DNA of 64,000 nt. Origin: Bacillus sp. MM2020_1 (GTDB taxonomy: Bacteria; Bacillota; Bacilli; Bacillales; Cytobacillaceae). Made by a program: the position numbers and the translations under genes. The notes under the pieces were generated by a model. That model had not been told where the DNA came from, searched no databases, and saw nothing but the letters and a program-made list of their open reading frames with translations. Positions 17,917 to 26,427 of the stretch are shown in pieces. Each line of letters opens with the position of its first letter. Position 1 is the stretch's first letter. The stretch spans positions 62,001-126,000 of the forward strand of contig JAANMP010000007.1 of NCBI GenBank assembly GCA_011250595.1, read 5' to 3'.

Positions 17917-18861
17917 TTAGGCGGCAACGTCTCTTTTTTTGAAGACTAGGAAGGCTAACAATTGGAAGATGACAAAGTAGACGAGGAGCATGATGACCGA
18001 AAATGACATCGACATTCCTTCCATCATGGGTGTGCCGTCCACATATTGCATGAGATCGGTGTTGGCAAACAAGATGTATTTAGCCCAGCTAAATTTTATC
18101 GATAGCAACAACGTAAATTGAGCCCCTGTGAATAATAAAAATAAGGATAAGCCAATTGCTAGAGAACTACTCCGGAAAACCGATGAAATCATAAACGCCA
18201 TCGTCGCTAGCATGATCGTGTCAATAGAACTAAGCCCATAATAAATCATTAGATAAACAATGATATTTTGTTCTGTTACCTGCCCATTGGCATAACTCAA
18301 ATAAGGCACCGGATGATCTGGCGTTCCAAACAGGACGGCACCAAGAATAGTTGAGAAAGCAAACAGGATCGCCAACATCAACAACGCAAATAACAAAACA
18401 GTAAGATATTTGGATGCTAAGATTTTGCTTCGATTGATCGGCCGGATTAATAACAGCTTGATAGTACCCCAGTTGAATTCACTGGCAACAATCCCTGCCG
18501 AGATGATTATTGTAAATAATCCTGCCAAGATAATCAGTTGTGACGCATCTTTTACAAACGACCAGACATTATATTTTTCATTAAAAGGGAGATGGTGCTT
18601 TATTCGGTAGTCATTAATCGCAATTTCTTCCTTGTAGTATTGCTTCTCAAGCTTTGAATTGCTTTGCTCCATTTGCTTCTTTAATGCTTCATTTTCCTGG
18701 TGTAAAGTTTGTTCCCAGTTTTTATCAAGTTTGAATTCTCGTTCCTGGTATTTCTGAAAAATACCAAAAATCGATATTATCACAATCAGTATCGCAATCA
18801 TCACATAAGTACCAGGGCGTTTAAAAATTTTCATCCATTCATTTTTAATTAAATTAACCAC
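17917..18861 (-). CDS. ABC-2 type transporter permease
   Basis: 314-aa membrane protein with six predicted segments: one near residues 19-35, a long polar extracytoplasmic loop rich in Glu, Gln and Lys to about residue 100, then five C-terminal segments. This is the ABC-2 permease layout seen in bacitracin, lantibiotic-immunity and multidrug exporters (BcrB/BcrA type). It overlaps the ATPase gene upstream by eight bases and so forms a two-gene unit. Substrate unknown. The pair is not present between rarA and tcdA (yrvM) in B. subtilis. Confidence 0.88.
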   Translation of the reverse strand: MVNLIKNEWMKIFKRPGTYVMIAILIVIISIFGIFQKYQEREFKLDKNWEQTLHQENEALKKQMEQSNSKLEKQYYKEEIAINDYRIKHHLPFNEKYNVWSFVKDASQLIILAGLFTIIISAGIVASEFNWGTIKLLLIRPINRSKILASKYLTVLLFALLMLAILFAFSTILGAVLFGTPDHPVPYLSYANGQVTEQNIIVYLMIYYGLSSIDTIMLATMAFMISSVFRSSSLAIGLSLFLLFTGAQFTLLLSIKFSWAKYILFANTDLMQYVDGTPMMEGMSMSFSVIMLLVYFVIFQLLAFLVFKKRDVAA

Positions 18862-19783
18862 GACTTGGCGCCCCCTTTTCAGTCGTCAGTTCCAGGAAGC
18901 GGTCTTCTAACGTTTTGGCTACTTCCTTGATTGCAAAAACTTGAATATCCTCTGTAACGAATATTTTTACCAAATTCGGAATTTCTTCTTTTGGTAACTC
19001 AACTGTTATTCCACTCATTGAACGGTGTGCACGAACATTGGGATAGTGGCTCTCCAAAAGCGTCAAAGCCTTATCACTTGGAACTACTTCCATTTCATAG
19101 GTCATTTTAGTTTCACCTTGGACTAGTTCATGGACAAGCTGCACATCAATCAAACGGCCATTTTGAATAATCCCTATCCGGTCACACATCATTTCCATTT
19201 CTGAAAGCAAGTGGCTAGATACAATCACGGCCAGATTTTTCTCACGGGCCAAGAGGCGAACATAGTCGCGAATTTCCCTTATTCCAGCAGGGTCTAAACC
19301 ATTGGTTGGTTCGTCAAGGATTAATACCTGTGGATCATGCAAAAGACACTGGGCTAACCCTAATCTTTGCCTCATCCCAAGGGAGTAAGTTTTAACCTTG
19401 TCGTTAATGCGCTCCGTTAATCCGACAAGTTCCACTGTTTCCGCAATCTTCTCCTTGGAAATCCCTTTTGCCATTCTTGCATAATGGACCAAGTTTTGAT
19501 AGCCTGTCAAAAATTTATACATTTCCGGATTTTCAACAATCGCACCGATATGACGCACCGCATCCTCAAAATCACTTCTAATACTTGCACCCCCAACCGT
19601 AATATCTCCTGACGTGATGGCCATCAAACCGACGATCATTCGAATTGTTGTTGTTTTCCCTGCCCCATTCGGGCCTAAGAAACCAAAGACCTCGCCTTTG
19701 TTCACTTGAAAGCTAATATTATCTATAATGGTTCTTCCTTTAATCACTTTCGTAACATTTTTTAACTCAACGATAGTTTCCAA
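18854..19783 (-). CDS. ABC transporter ATP-binding protein (BcrA-like)
   Basis: 309-aa ATPase. Walker A G-P-N-G-A-G-K-T-T near residue 38, signature Y-S-L-G-M-R-Q-R-L-G in the middle, Walker B L-I-L-D-E-P-T-N-G-L-D-P, then a C-terminal accessory domain of about 90 residues typical of antibiotic-resistance type exporters. Partner of the permease that follows. Similar pairs export peptide antibiotics such as bacitracin or act in lantibiotic self-protection, but no two-component system or biosynthetic gene is near, so the substrate is open. Confidence 0.9.
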   Translation of the reverse strand: METIVELKNVTKVIKGRTIIDNISFQVNKGEVFGFLGPNGAGKTTTIRMIVGLMAITSGDITVGGASIRSDFEDAVRHIGAIVENPEMYKFLTGYQNLVHYARMAKGISKEKIAETVELVGLTERINDKVKTYSLGMRQRLGLAQCLLHDPQVLILDEPTNGLDPAGIREIRDYVRLLAREKNLAVIVSSHLLSEMEMMCDRIGIIQNGRLIDVQLVHELVQGETKMTYEMEVVPSDKALTLLESHYPNVRAHRSMSGITVELPKEEIPNLVKIFVTEDIQVFAIKEVAKTLEDRFLELTTEKGAPSRG

Positions 19784-19991
19784 GCTCTCTCTCCTCTCTT
19801 TGTATCCTCACTTAGTTTATCTTATTGTAGAAAAATTTTCCTTAACTATTATAGCCACGTATTACATTGTTCTAAAAAGGAAAACTAATTATTCGGCAAA
19901 TTTTAACAAAATATACATACACTTTTCTCCAATTGTTTCCTTTTATTTGTAAGATAAGATTAGGTTTTATTAAAATGAGAGGAAGTGGACT

Positions 19992-20900
19992 ATGGCACTC
20001 AAGTCACGTTCTGAGTCGAAGGAATTAAAAATTATGAGATCATTAAACATACGAAGCAATTTATCTTCAAAAGAAAAGAAATATTATTTTAAGCTTGAAA
20101 AAGGCTTCCAAGGTGAATTGATGTTTGATCTGTTAACCGAAAAGCTCCAAGCTGATATGTTAGTCATAAACGACTTGTGCCTTGAGGTTAACGACACTGT
20201 GTTTCAAATTGATACTCTAATTATTGCTCAAAATGTGATTTATCCATTTGAGGTAAAAAATTGCTCCGGAGATTATTATTACGACATTGATGGGTTTCAT
20301 AAAATATCCGGGTACGATATAACTGACCCTTTAGCTCAGATCAAACGCTGTAAATTATTACTCCTCCAGTTCCTTCAAGAGCTTGGCTATAATATACCCG
20401 TTGAATCAACCGTCATTTTTATCAACCCTTCCTTTACCTTATATCAAGCGCCTCTTAACCAGCCGATTATTTATCCAACTCAAATTGAGTGTTTTATGAA
20501 AAAGTTTGATAGGACACCGTCAAAACTAAATGATAGCCACAAAAAGTTAGCGAACCAATTAATATCACTACATTCCAACAAATCACCCTATATAAACCGA
20601 TTACCTACTTATGAATATCGGAAGCTTAAGAGGGGTACGGCTTGTAAAAAGTGCAACTCATTGATGATTTCTGGCGGGGATAAAGTTCTTGTGTGTAAAA
20701 AATGTGGATTTGAAGAAGCGATTGAATCAGCAGTCATTCGAAGCATGGAGGAACTTAAATTTCTTTTTCCAGATCTTAAAATTACCACTAATTTGGTTTT
20801 TGAATGGTGTCAGGTAGTAAAGTCTAAAAAGATGATTAGAAGAGTGCTTAATGAAAACTATAAAACAATCGGGTATGGACGTTGGTTCTATTATGAATGA
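19992..20900 (+). CDS. NERD domain nuclease-like protein with C-terminal zinc ribbon
   Basis: 302-aa protein with a GAGGAAG site six bases before its ATG. Residues about 37-150 form a nuclease-related (NERD) domain with the PD-(D/E)xK-like set Glu42 (G-F-Q-G-E), Asp74 (F-Q-I-D) and Glu87-x-Lys89 (P-F-E-V-K-N). A four-cysteine zinc ribbon follows: Cys218, Cys221, Cys235, Cys238. The last 50 residues look like a small extra domain. No helicase, methylase or toxin gene is adjacent. NERD proteins are thought to act on nucleic acids; this one's role is unknown. It stands alone on the plus strand and is followed by a palindrome array. Not part of the B. subtilis gene order here. Confidence 0.82.
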   Translation: MALKSRSESKELKIMRSLNIRSNLSSKEKKYYFKLEKGFQGELMFDLLTEKLQADMLVINDLCLEVNDTVFQIDTLIIAQNVIYPFEVKNCSGDYYYDIDGFHKISGYDITDPLAQIKRCKLLLLQFLQELGYNIPVESTVIFINPSFTLYQAPLNQPIIYPTQIECFMKKFDRTPSKLNDSHKKLANQLISLHSNKSPYINRLPTYEYRKLKRGTACKKCNSLMISGGDKVLVCKKCGFEEAIESAVIRSMEELKFLFPDLKITTNLVFEWCQVVKSKKMIRRVLNENYKTIGYGRWFYYE

Positions 20901-20944
20901 ATTGTGAAACGTATCTTTAATTGAAAAACATTTATTCAAGTTCT

Positions 20945-21256
20945 TTCACGTAAACCCGTGCTACGTGACCTTCCCTTCCTTTTTTTCTCTGGTTGGGTAA
21001 CGTAGACCTTCCCTACGTTACCCAACCATCCTTTATTTTCTCGGGTTCGGTAACGTAGACCTCCACTACGTTACCTTCCCATCCTTTTTTTCTTGAGTTC
21101 GGTAACGTAGACCTCTCCTACGTTACCCTCCCATCCTTTTTTTCTTGAGTTCGGTAACGTAGACCTCTCCTACGTTACCCTCCCATCCTTTTTTTCTCGA
21201 GTTCGGTAACGTAGACCTCTCCTACGTTACCCTTCTATCCTTTATTTTACCTAGAT
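20945..21256. repeat. Tandem array of palindromic 52-bp units
   Basis: Five units starting at 20996, 21049, 21101, 21153 and 21205 plus a degenerate sixth copy upstream. Each carries a perfect 10-bp inverted repeat, GGTAACGTAG and CTACGTTACC, around a seven-base loop (ACCTCTC in the cleanest copies), then a C-rich stretch and a run of up to seven T. The 52-53 bp period is not a multiple of three, so it is not a coding repeat. This fills the 400-base gap between the NERD gene and tcdA. Confidence 0.9.
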
Positions 21257-21265
21257 TGAGTAAAA

Positions 21266-21293
21266 AACCCTAAACTTATGAAAGTTTAGGGCC
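21266..21293 (-). terminator. Terminator after tcdA
   Basis: CCCTAAACTT pairs with AAGTTTAGGG around a short loop, followed by six T on the minus strand, eleven bases past the tcdA stop. Confidence 0.85.
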
Positions 21294-21303
21294 CATCAAC
21301 ATT

Positions 21304-22071
21304 TTATTTCTCATCCGATACGCGTTGGATTTTGATGCTGCTTAATAATTGACTCACGACATAACTTGCCATGATCAAACCAGCAGCAGATGGTACGAAG
21401 GCATTGGATGCTGGCGGCATCTGTGCTTTGCGTATAGGTGCATTTTCATTTCCTACTTCTTTTTTAATATCTTCACGAATTACAATTGGGCTTTCATCCG
21501 AAAATACAACCGGAATTCCTTTATGAATCCTTTCCTTGCGCAGTTTCGTGCGGATGACCTTCGCGATTGGATCCGTATGTGTTTTTGAAATATCGGCAAT
21601 CTTAAAGCGGGTTGGGTCCATTTTATTGGCTGCTCCCATACTTGAAATAATTGGGATATTCCTCTTTAAGCATTCCTTCATTAAATGGATTTTATAAACA
21701 ATCGTATCCGAAGCATCAACGACAAAATCCAAATTATGGCTAAAAATCTGTTCATAGGTCTCTTCAGTATAAAACATCTTCAATGAGATGACTTCGCAGT
21801 CTGGATTAATATCTCTAATCCGCTCCTCCATAATCTCTACCTTTGGTCTTCCGACAGTCGATAGCAGTGCAATCAGCTGGCGGTTGATGTTGGTAATATC
21901 CACATCGTCTTTATCTATTAATATTAAACGGCCAACTCCGGAACGGGCCAATGCTTCAGCAGCAAAGGAACCAACCCCGCCGATTCCCAAAACAGCAACC
22001 GTGCTATTTTTCATTATCTCAAGGCCTTCTTTACCGATGGCAAGTTCATTACGTGAAAATTGATGCAGCAT
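21304..22071 (-). CDS. tcdA: tRNA threonylcarbamoyladenosine dehydratase (TcdA/YrvM, ThiF-like)
   Basis: 255-aa E1-like enzyme of the ThiF/MoeB superfamily. The ATP-binding G-I-G-G-V-G-S motif is near residue 33, followed by D-K-D-D-V-D-I-T-N-I-N-R-Q. The B. subtilis homologue YrvM and E. coli TcdA cyclise t6A37 of tRNA to ct6A. I chose the ATG at 22069-22071 because the protein then starts M-L-H-Q-F-S-R as in the family, with GGAG eight bases upstream. Next to the 6S RNA gene and aspS as in B. subtilis. Confidence 0.93.
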   Translation of the reverse strand: MLHQFSRNELAIGKEGLEIMKNSTVAVLGIGGVGSFAAEALARSGVGRLILIDKDDVDITNINRQLIALLSTVGRPKVEIMEERIRDINPDCEVISLKMFYTEETYEQIFSHNLDFVVDASDTIVYKIHLMKECLKRNIPIISSMGAANKMDPTRFKIADISKTHTDPIAKVIRTKLRKERIHKGIPVVFSDESPIVIREDIKKEVGNENAPIRKAQMPPASNAFVPSAAGLIMASYVVSQLLSSIKIQRVSDEK

Positions 22072-22186
22072 TATGTTCACTCCAATTATTAAATTCGTTA
22101 CATTTCTTTTTCCCGATTAAAAATATATCATACACTCCATTAAAAACAAGTATCTTGATAGGAATAATTAAGATGGAAAGCAAAAC

Positions 22187-22214
22187 AAAACCTCCCGCAA
22201 TGTTCAGGAGGTTA
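22187..22214 (-). terminator. Terminator after 6S RNA
   Basis: AACCTCC pairs with GGAGGTT (one bulge) around a ten-base loop, followed by TTTGTTTT on the minus strand. Confidence 0.65.
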
Positions 22215-22227
22215 ATTTTAAGCAAAT

Positions 22228-22436
22228 AGAAAGAGTCCCAATTATGCCGTCACTCTTAATTCCTTAGTTTTGATCCCGCTACTTTCGCAGGGGGGTGTCC
22301 TGTTCCCGAAATTGTAAGTCCCCTTCCCCGTAAAAGGGTGAGGCATTTACGCAATCAGAAAACGCTGGACTCCCAATAAATAATGTTCGGTCAAAACTTC
22401 AGGCAACGTAACGAACATTTCAGGACTCTTCTTTGA
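22228..22436 (-). ncRNA. ssrSA: 6S RNA (ssrS, 6S-1/BsrA type)
   Basis: About 209 nt. The ends pair (GAGTCC near 22427 with GGACTC near 22229) as in 6S RNA, and the 5' part reads AGTCCTGAAATGTTCGTTACG, similar to B. subtilis 6S-1. It sits between aspS and tcdA, the same place as B. subtilis bsrA, and has a sigma-A promoter at the right distance and a terminator downstream. 6S RNA mimics an open promoter and holds sigma-A RNA polymerase. Ends are approximate. Confidence 0.88.
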
Positions 22437-22443
22437 TGCTTTT

Positions 22444-22472
22444 ATAATAGCATATTAAAAAGCTGGATTCAA
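22444..22472 (-). promoter_or_regulatory. Sigma-A promoter of 6S RNA
   Basis: TTGAAT (22467-22472) and TATTAT (22444-22449) with a 17-base spacer, giving a start near 22437. Confidence 0.75.
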
Positions 22473-22495
22473 GGATTCATGAAAGCGAATTCCTG

Positions 22496-24265
22496 TTATT
22501 TTTTAACATTTAGTGACAGATTTAATTCCTTCAATTGAGCCTCAGAAACTTCACCGGGAGCGTTCGTTAATAAGCAGCTCGCGCTTGCGGTTTTTGGAAA
22601 AGCAATCGTATCTCTTAGATTCGTGCTGCCAGCAAGAAGCATAACTAATCGGTCAAGACCAAGGGCAATTCCCCCGTGTGGCGGTGTTCCATATTCAAAC
22701 GCATTTAACAAGAACCCAAATTGTTCCCTTGCTTCTTCAGGTGTAAATCCAAGTATGCTGAACATCTTTTCCTGGATATCACGTTCAAAAATCCGAAGTG
22801 ATCCCCCACCTAACTCATAACCATTTAAGACAATGTCATAAGCCTGGGCGCGTACTTTTGATGGATCTGAATCTAAATACTCTAGATCTTCTCTAAACGG
22901 CATAGTAAACGGATGATGGGCGGCATAATAACGGCCTTCCTCTTCATCGTACTCAAGGAGCGGCCAATCTGTCACCCATAAGAAATTGAACAGGCTTGGA
23001 TCAATGAGATCCAACTCTCTCGCTAGCTTTTGACGAAGGGCACCTAATGCATCGGCAACAACCTTTTTCTTATCGGCAACAAACAGAAGCAAATCTCCTG
23101 CAGAAGCTTCAAGCGTACTCGTAAGTGCTTTTGTGTCATCTTCAGAGAAGAATTTTGCAATTGGCCCCTTTAGCCCTTCAGCGTCCACTTTAAGCCAAGC
23201 AAGTCCTTTTGCTCCATAAACAGCAACAAATTCTGTTAAGGCATCAATGTCTTTACGTGAGTAGTTTTCAGCTGCACCTTTTACATTAATTGCTTTAACC
23301 TGTCCGCCATTTGCCACTGCCGAAGCGAACACTTTAAAGCCTGAGTCCTTGACGATTTCTGAAAGATCGACAAGCTCCAATCCGAAACGAGTATCCGGTT
23401 TATCCGAGCCAAACCTGCTCATTGCTTCGTCATAGGTCATCCGTGGGAAGGCAGCAGGCAGATCTATTCCTTTTACTTCTTTCATTAACTTCGTCATCAT
23501 TGTTTCCATCATGCCCATGATATCTTCTTGGCTTAAGAAGCTTGTTTCAATATCGATTTGGGTAAATTCAGGCTGACGGTCAGCACGTAAGTCTTCATCG
23601 CGAAAGCAGCGTGCAATTTGATAATAACGTTCAATCCCGCCCACCATAAGCAATTGTTTAAAAAGCTGCGGTGATTGTGGCAGGGCATAAAACTCGCCGG
23701 GATGAACTCGACTTGGAACTAAATAATCACGTGCTCCCTCTGGAGTACTTTTTGTTAAAATAGGGGTCTCAATATCTAAAAAGCCTTCACTGTCAAGGTA
23801 ATCCCTAATTTGCTTTGTAACCTGATGACGCATTTTTAAGGTTTCAAAAATAACAGGACGACGGAAGTCTAGATACCTGAATTTTAAGCGGATATCTTCG
23901 GATGCATCTGTTTTGTCAGAAATCAAAAATGGCGGTGTCTTCGCTTCATTAATGATTGTTACTTTATCTGCATGGACTTCAATTTTTCCAGTTTTCAAAT
24001 TCTCGTTGAAGGTTGATGCGTCGCGGGCTACCACCGTACCAACAATATCTAAAACAAACTCGTTACGGATTTTTTCAGCAATTTGCAAAGCTTCCTTCGA
24101 TAAATCAGGATTAAAAACTACCTGAACAATTCCAGAACGGTCGCGTAAATCGATAAAAATTAATCCGCCCAGGTCACGTCTTTTTTGGACCCAGCCTTTC
24201 AAGGTTACCTTTTCGCCAACTGCCGATTCAGGAACATCCCCACAAAAATATGATCTGCCAAACAT
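22496..24265 (-). CDS. aspS: Aspartyl-tRNA synthetase
   Basis: 589-aa class IIb synthetase of the bacterial type. N-terminal OB-fold anticodon-binding domain ([14 protein letters not shown]), catalytic core with Q-S-P-Q-L-F-K-Q and [15 protein letters not shown], the bacterial GAD insertion domain around residues 290-430, and the motif 3 end [12 protein letters not shown]. It is 15 bases after hisS, so both are read from the histidine T-box leader. Confidence 0.97.
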   Translation of the reverse strand: MFGRSYFCGDVPESAVGEKVTLKGWVQKRRDLGGLIFIDLRDRSGIVQVVFNPDLSKEALQIAEKIRNEFVLDIVGTVVARDASTFNENLKTGKIEVHADKVTIINEAKTPPFLISDKTDASEDIRLKFRYLDFRRPVIFETLKMRHQVTKQIRDYLDSEGFLDIETPILTKSTPEGARDYLVPSRVHPGEFYALPQSPQLFKQLLMVGGIERYYQIARCFRDEDLRADRQPEFTQIDIETSFLSQEDIMGMMETMMTKLMKEVKGIDLPAAFPRMTYDEAMSRFGSDKPDTRFGLELVDLSEIVKDSGFKVFASAVANGGQVKAINVKGAAENYSRKDIDALTEFVAVYGAKGLAWLKVDAEGLKGPIAKFFSEDDTKALTSTLEASAGDLLLFVADKKKVVADALGALRQKLARELDLIDPSLFNFLWVTDWPLLEYDEEEGRYYAAHHPFTMPFREDLEYLDSDPSKVRAQAYDIVLNGYELGGGSLRIFERDIQEKMFSILGFTPEEAREQFGFLLNAFEYGTPPHGGIALGLDRLVMLLAGSTNLRDTIAFPKTASASCLLTNAPGEVSEAQLKELNLSLNVKK

Positions 24266-24279
24266 AAAATTTCCTCCCC

Positions 24280-25551
24280 TTATTCCTGCAACTCTTGGAA
24301 TTGTTTAATAAAAGTTGCTAAATCAATTTCTACTTGCTCACCTGTAGCCATATTTTTTACATTGATTTTATTATTTTTGAGCTCTTCATCGCCTAGTACA
24401 GCAACATACTTCGCTTTTAAACGATCCGCGGCTTTAAATTGAGCTTTAATTTTCCTGTCCAAATAATCTCGCTCTGCTGAAAATCCAGCCCGGCGCAGCT
24501 GCTGCAACAGGCCGACAGTGTAATCCTTAGCCGCTTCACCTAGTGCAGCTAAATAGCAATCGATGCTTTCGTTAATTTCGAGCTCAATTCCTTCTGCATT
24601 AAGGGCCGCAATAAAACGTTCAATACTTAAGGCAAAGCCGATACCAGGCGCTTCGGGACCACCAATTTCTTCTGATAGACCATTATAACGGCCCCCGCCA
24701 CAAAGCGTGGTGATTGCCCCAAAGCCTTCAGCATTACTCATAATTTCGAATGCTGTGTGGTTATAATAATCCAATCCACGCACTAAGTTCGCATCTACTT
24801 CAAAGGGAATATCAAGCTGGGTTAAATAGCGCTGTAATTTTTCAAAATAATTCTTGGAGAAATCATTTAGAAACTCTAGAATAGATGGCGCTGTTTTCAT
24901 TAATTCATGTTCACGGTCCACTTTACAATCCAGAATGCGGAGCGGATTTTTTTCGAGACGATTTTGACAATCATGGCAAAATTCTCCGATTCTTGGTTTG
25001 AAGTGATTTACTAACGCCTCACGGTGGGCGTTCCGGCTTTCCTTATCACCCAAACTATTAATGATCAGCTTCAGCTTTTTTAAGCCCATTTCTTTGTATA
25101 AGTTCATTGCGAGTGAAATTACTTCTGCATCAATAGCAGGGTCATTGCTGCCTAATGCTTCAATTCCAAACTGGACAAACTGGCGAAAACGTCCTGCTTG
25201 TGGGCGTTCATATCTGAACATGGGTCCCATATAATAAAGCTTTACAGGCTGGTTAGGCAGTCCAAACATTTTTTTCTCGACATAGGAGCGAACGACCGCT
25301 GCTGTTCCTTCTGGTCTAAGGGTGAGACTTCTTTTCCCTCTGTCTTCAAATGTGTACATTTCCTTCTGAACAATATCGGTGCTATCGCCAACGCCTCTTG
25401 AAAAAAGATCGGTATGTTCAAAAATTGGGGTGCGAATCTCTTTATATTGATATTTCTCACAAAGTTCACGCGCTTTTGCTTCAATCAGTTGCCACTTTTC
25501 TACCTCTCCAGGTAAAATGTCTTGCGTTCCCCGTGGAATGCTTATGGACAT
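24280..25551 (-). CDS. hisS: Histidyl-tRNA synthetase
   Basis: 423-aa class II synthetase. N-terminal P-R-G-T-Q-D-I-L-P, motif 2 in [14 protein letters not shown], the histidine-specific L-V-R-G-L-D-Y-Y and C-G-G-G-R-Y-N-G-L motifs and motif 3 G-F-A-L-S-I-E-R are all present; the C-terminal anticodon domain follows. AAGGAGG lies ten bases before the ATG. Controlled by the T-box leader upstream; aspS follows immediately. Confidence 0.97.
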   Translation of the reverse strand: MSISIPRGTQDILPGEVEKWQLIEAKARELCEKYQYKEIRTPIFEHTDLFSRGVGDSTDIVQKEMYTFEDRGKRSLTLRPEGTAAVVRSYVEKKMFGLPNQPVKLYYMGPMFRYERPQAGRFRQFVQFGIEALGSNDPAIDAEVISLAMNLYKEMGLKKLKLIINSLGDKESRNAHREALVNHFKPRIGEFCHDCQNRLEKNPLRILDCKVDREHELMKTAPSILEFLNDFSKNYFEKLQRYLTQLDIPFEVDANLVRGLDYYNHTAFEIMSNAEGFGAITTLCGGGRYNGLSEEIGGPEAPGIGFALSIERFIAALNAEGIELEINESIDCYLAALGEAAKDYTVGLLQQLRRAGFSAERDYLDRKIKAQFKAADRLKAKYVAVLGDEELKNNKINVKNMATGEQVEIDLATFIKQFQELQE

Positions 25552-25594
25552 AGTGGAAAACCTCCTTATTTTTTATTCTGTTATGTAAGGACAG

Positions 25595-25744
25595 TGTCTA
25601 GCTCCAGCGTCCAGCAACTAGTGGACTTCGCTCTCCGCCCTACGATAAGTCAAGCACGAATGCGCTCACGCTCTCCGTGTTTCCTTTATTTCAGTTGGAG
25701 CGCTTCAGTCCATACGCTGCTAAACGGACGCTTCCGCTTTTCGT
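25595..25744 (+). repeat. Long copy (about 150 bp) of TAGCTCCAGC-type repeat
   Basis: Begins TGTCTAGCTCCAGCG and ends GGACGCTTCCGCTTTTC, with an internal segment containing CCCTACGATAAGTCAAGCAC and a TTTCCTTTATTTCAGTTGGAGCG block. The same internal blocks occur inverted in the copy at 38051-38203. It lies between the hisS start codon and the T-box terminator, inside the transcribed leader. Confidence 0.85.
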
Positions 25745-25749
25745 ATAAA

Positions 25750-25794
25750 AAACAAAAAACTCCCATCCCTTGTATGAATACAAGGGACGAGAGT
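25750..25794 (-). terminator. T-box terminator of hisS leader
   Basis: ACTCTCGTCCCTTGTA pairs with TACAAGGGATGGGAGT with G-U pairs, followed by TTTTTTG. Confidence 0.88.
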
Positions 25795-26038
25795 TATAAT
25801 AATCCCGCGGTGCCACCCTAGTTGAAGGCATAGATTTCATGCACTTCCTCTTTAACAGTTAACGCCTGCTACGTTCTTCTCCTACTAGAGATGATACTTT
25901 TTCAGAGAGAAGCCTACGGAGTGTTCCTTCATTAAGATTCATGTAGAAATGCTTTCAGCCTAGGGCATTTCCTCTCTTTTCATGACTGCGCTTAATTACT
26001 ATGCTCCATCATTGGTTATATCACAATTTGTCATTTTA
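25750..26038 (-). promoter_or_regulatory. T-box leader of hisS-aspS (histidine-specific)
   Basis: Read on the minus strand. The T-box TGGCACCGCGGG is at 25804-25815. In stem I a GGAG/CTCC lower helix and an ATTAAG/CTTAAT upper helix enclose the specifier loop with AGTA on one side and GGAA followed by CAC on the other; CAC at 25921-25923 is a histidine codon. A terminator follows the T-box. Leader length is typical. Confidence 0.93.
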
Positions 26039-26046
26039 TTTTATTA

Positions 26047-26075
26047 ATATTACGGAGCATCGCTGGTAATGTCAA
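26047..26075 (-). promoter_or_regulatory. Sigma-A promoter of hisS-aspS leader
   Basis: TTGACA (26070-26075) and TAATAT (26047-26052) with a 17-base spacer, only eight bases after the stop of the 58-aa gene. Confidence 0.82.
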
Positions 26076-26082
26076 TAGCGAT

Positions 26083-26259
26083 TTATGATCTTTCTAAATG
26101 TTTTTTTAACTTTCTGACATCCCCAATCGTTAAACCAAATTCTGATGCAAGTTCAAACGAGGTCGTATGCTGTTCCTTTTGAATAAAATCATGAAAATCA
26201 ACTCCGAAAAGTCGTCCATCCATTGACTGGATGTTCATTCCTTTTTCACTTGCTCTCAT
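26083..26259 (-). CDS. Small protein of unknown function upstream of hisS (YrzK-like position)
   Basis: 58-aa protein. Its ATG (26257-26259) has an AGAGGTGA site eight bases upstream. Residues about 33-58 (S-F-E-L-A-S-E-F-G-L-T-I-G-D-V-R-K-L-K-K-H-L) look like a helix-turn-helix half, similar to the end of sigma-factor or anti-sigma-like small proteins. The position between hisS and the amidase gene matches the small gene yrzK in B. subtilis. No function is known to me. Confidence 0.7.
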   Translation of the reverse strand: MRASEKGMNIQSMDGRLFGVDFHDFIQKEQHTTSFELASEFGLTIGDVRKLKKHLERS

Positions 26260-26427
26260 TTCTAATCACCTCTGCCTTTTCTTCAATTACTGATATTATT
26301 TCCATCCTTAGTGAAAATCTTGCATACAGGTTAAGATTTCTCTTTAAAATGGTCAATATTAGCAATTTAGGAATGATTTTCAGCTTTTAATAAGCTAAAA
26401 TTAAATAAATAGGTAAAGGAGGGTGTT

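Noticed and set aside
20945..21256. CRISPR array
   Set aside because: The sequences between palindromes are nearly the same in every unit, so there are no unique spacers, and no cas genes are near.
25522..25821. 99-aa frame across the hisS leader
   Set aside because: Consists of the TAGCTCCAGC repeat; the same peptide segment (R-P-T-I-S-Q-A-R-M-R) appears at 37966-38175 for the same reason.
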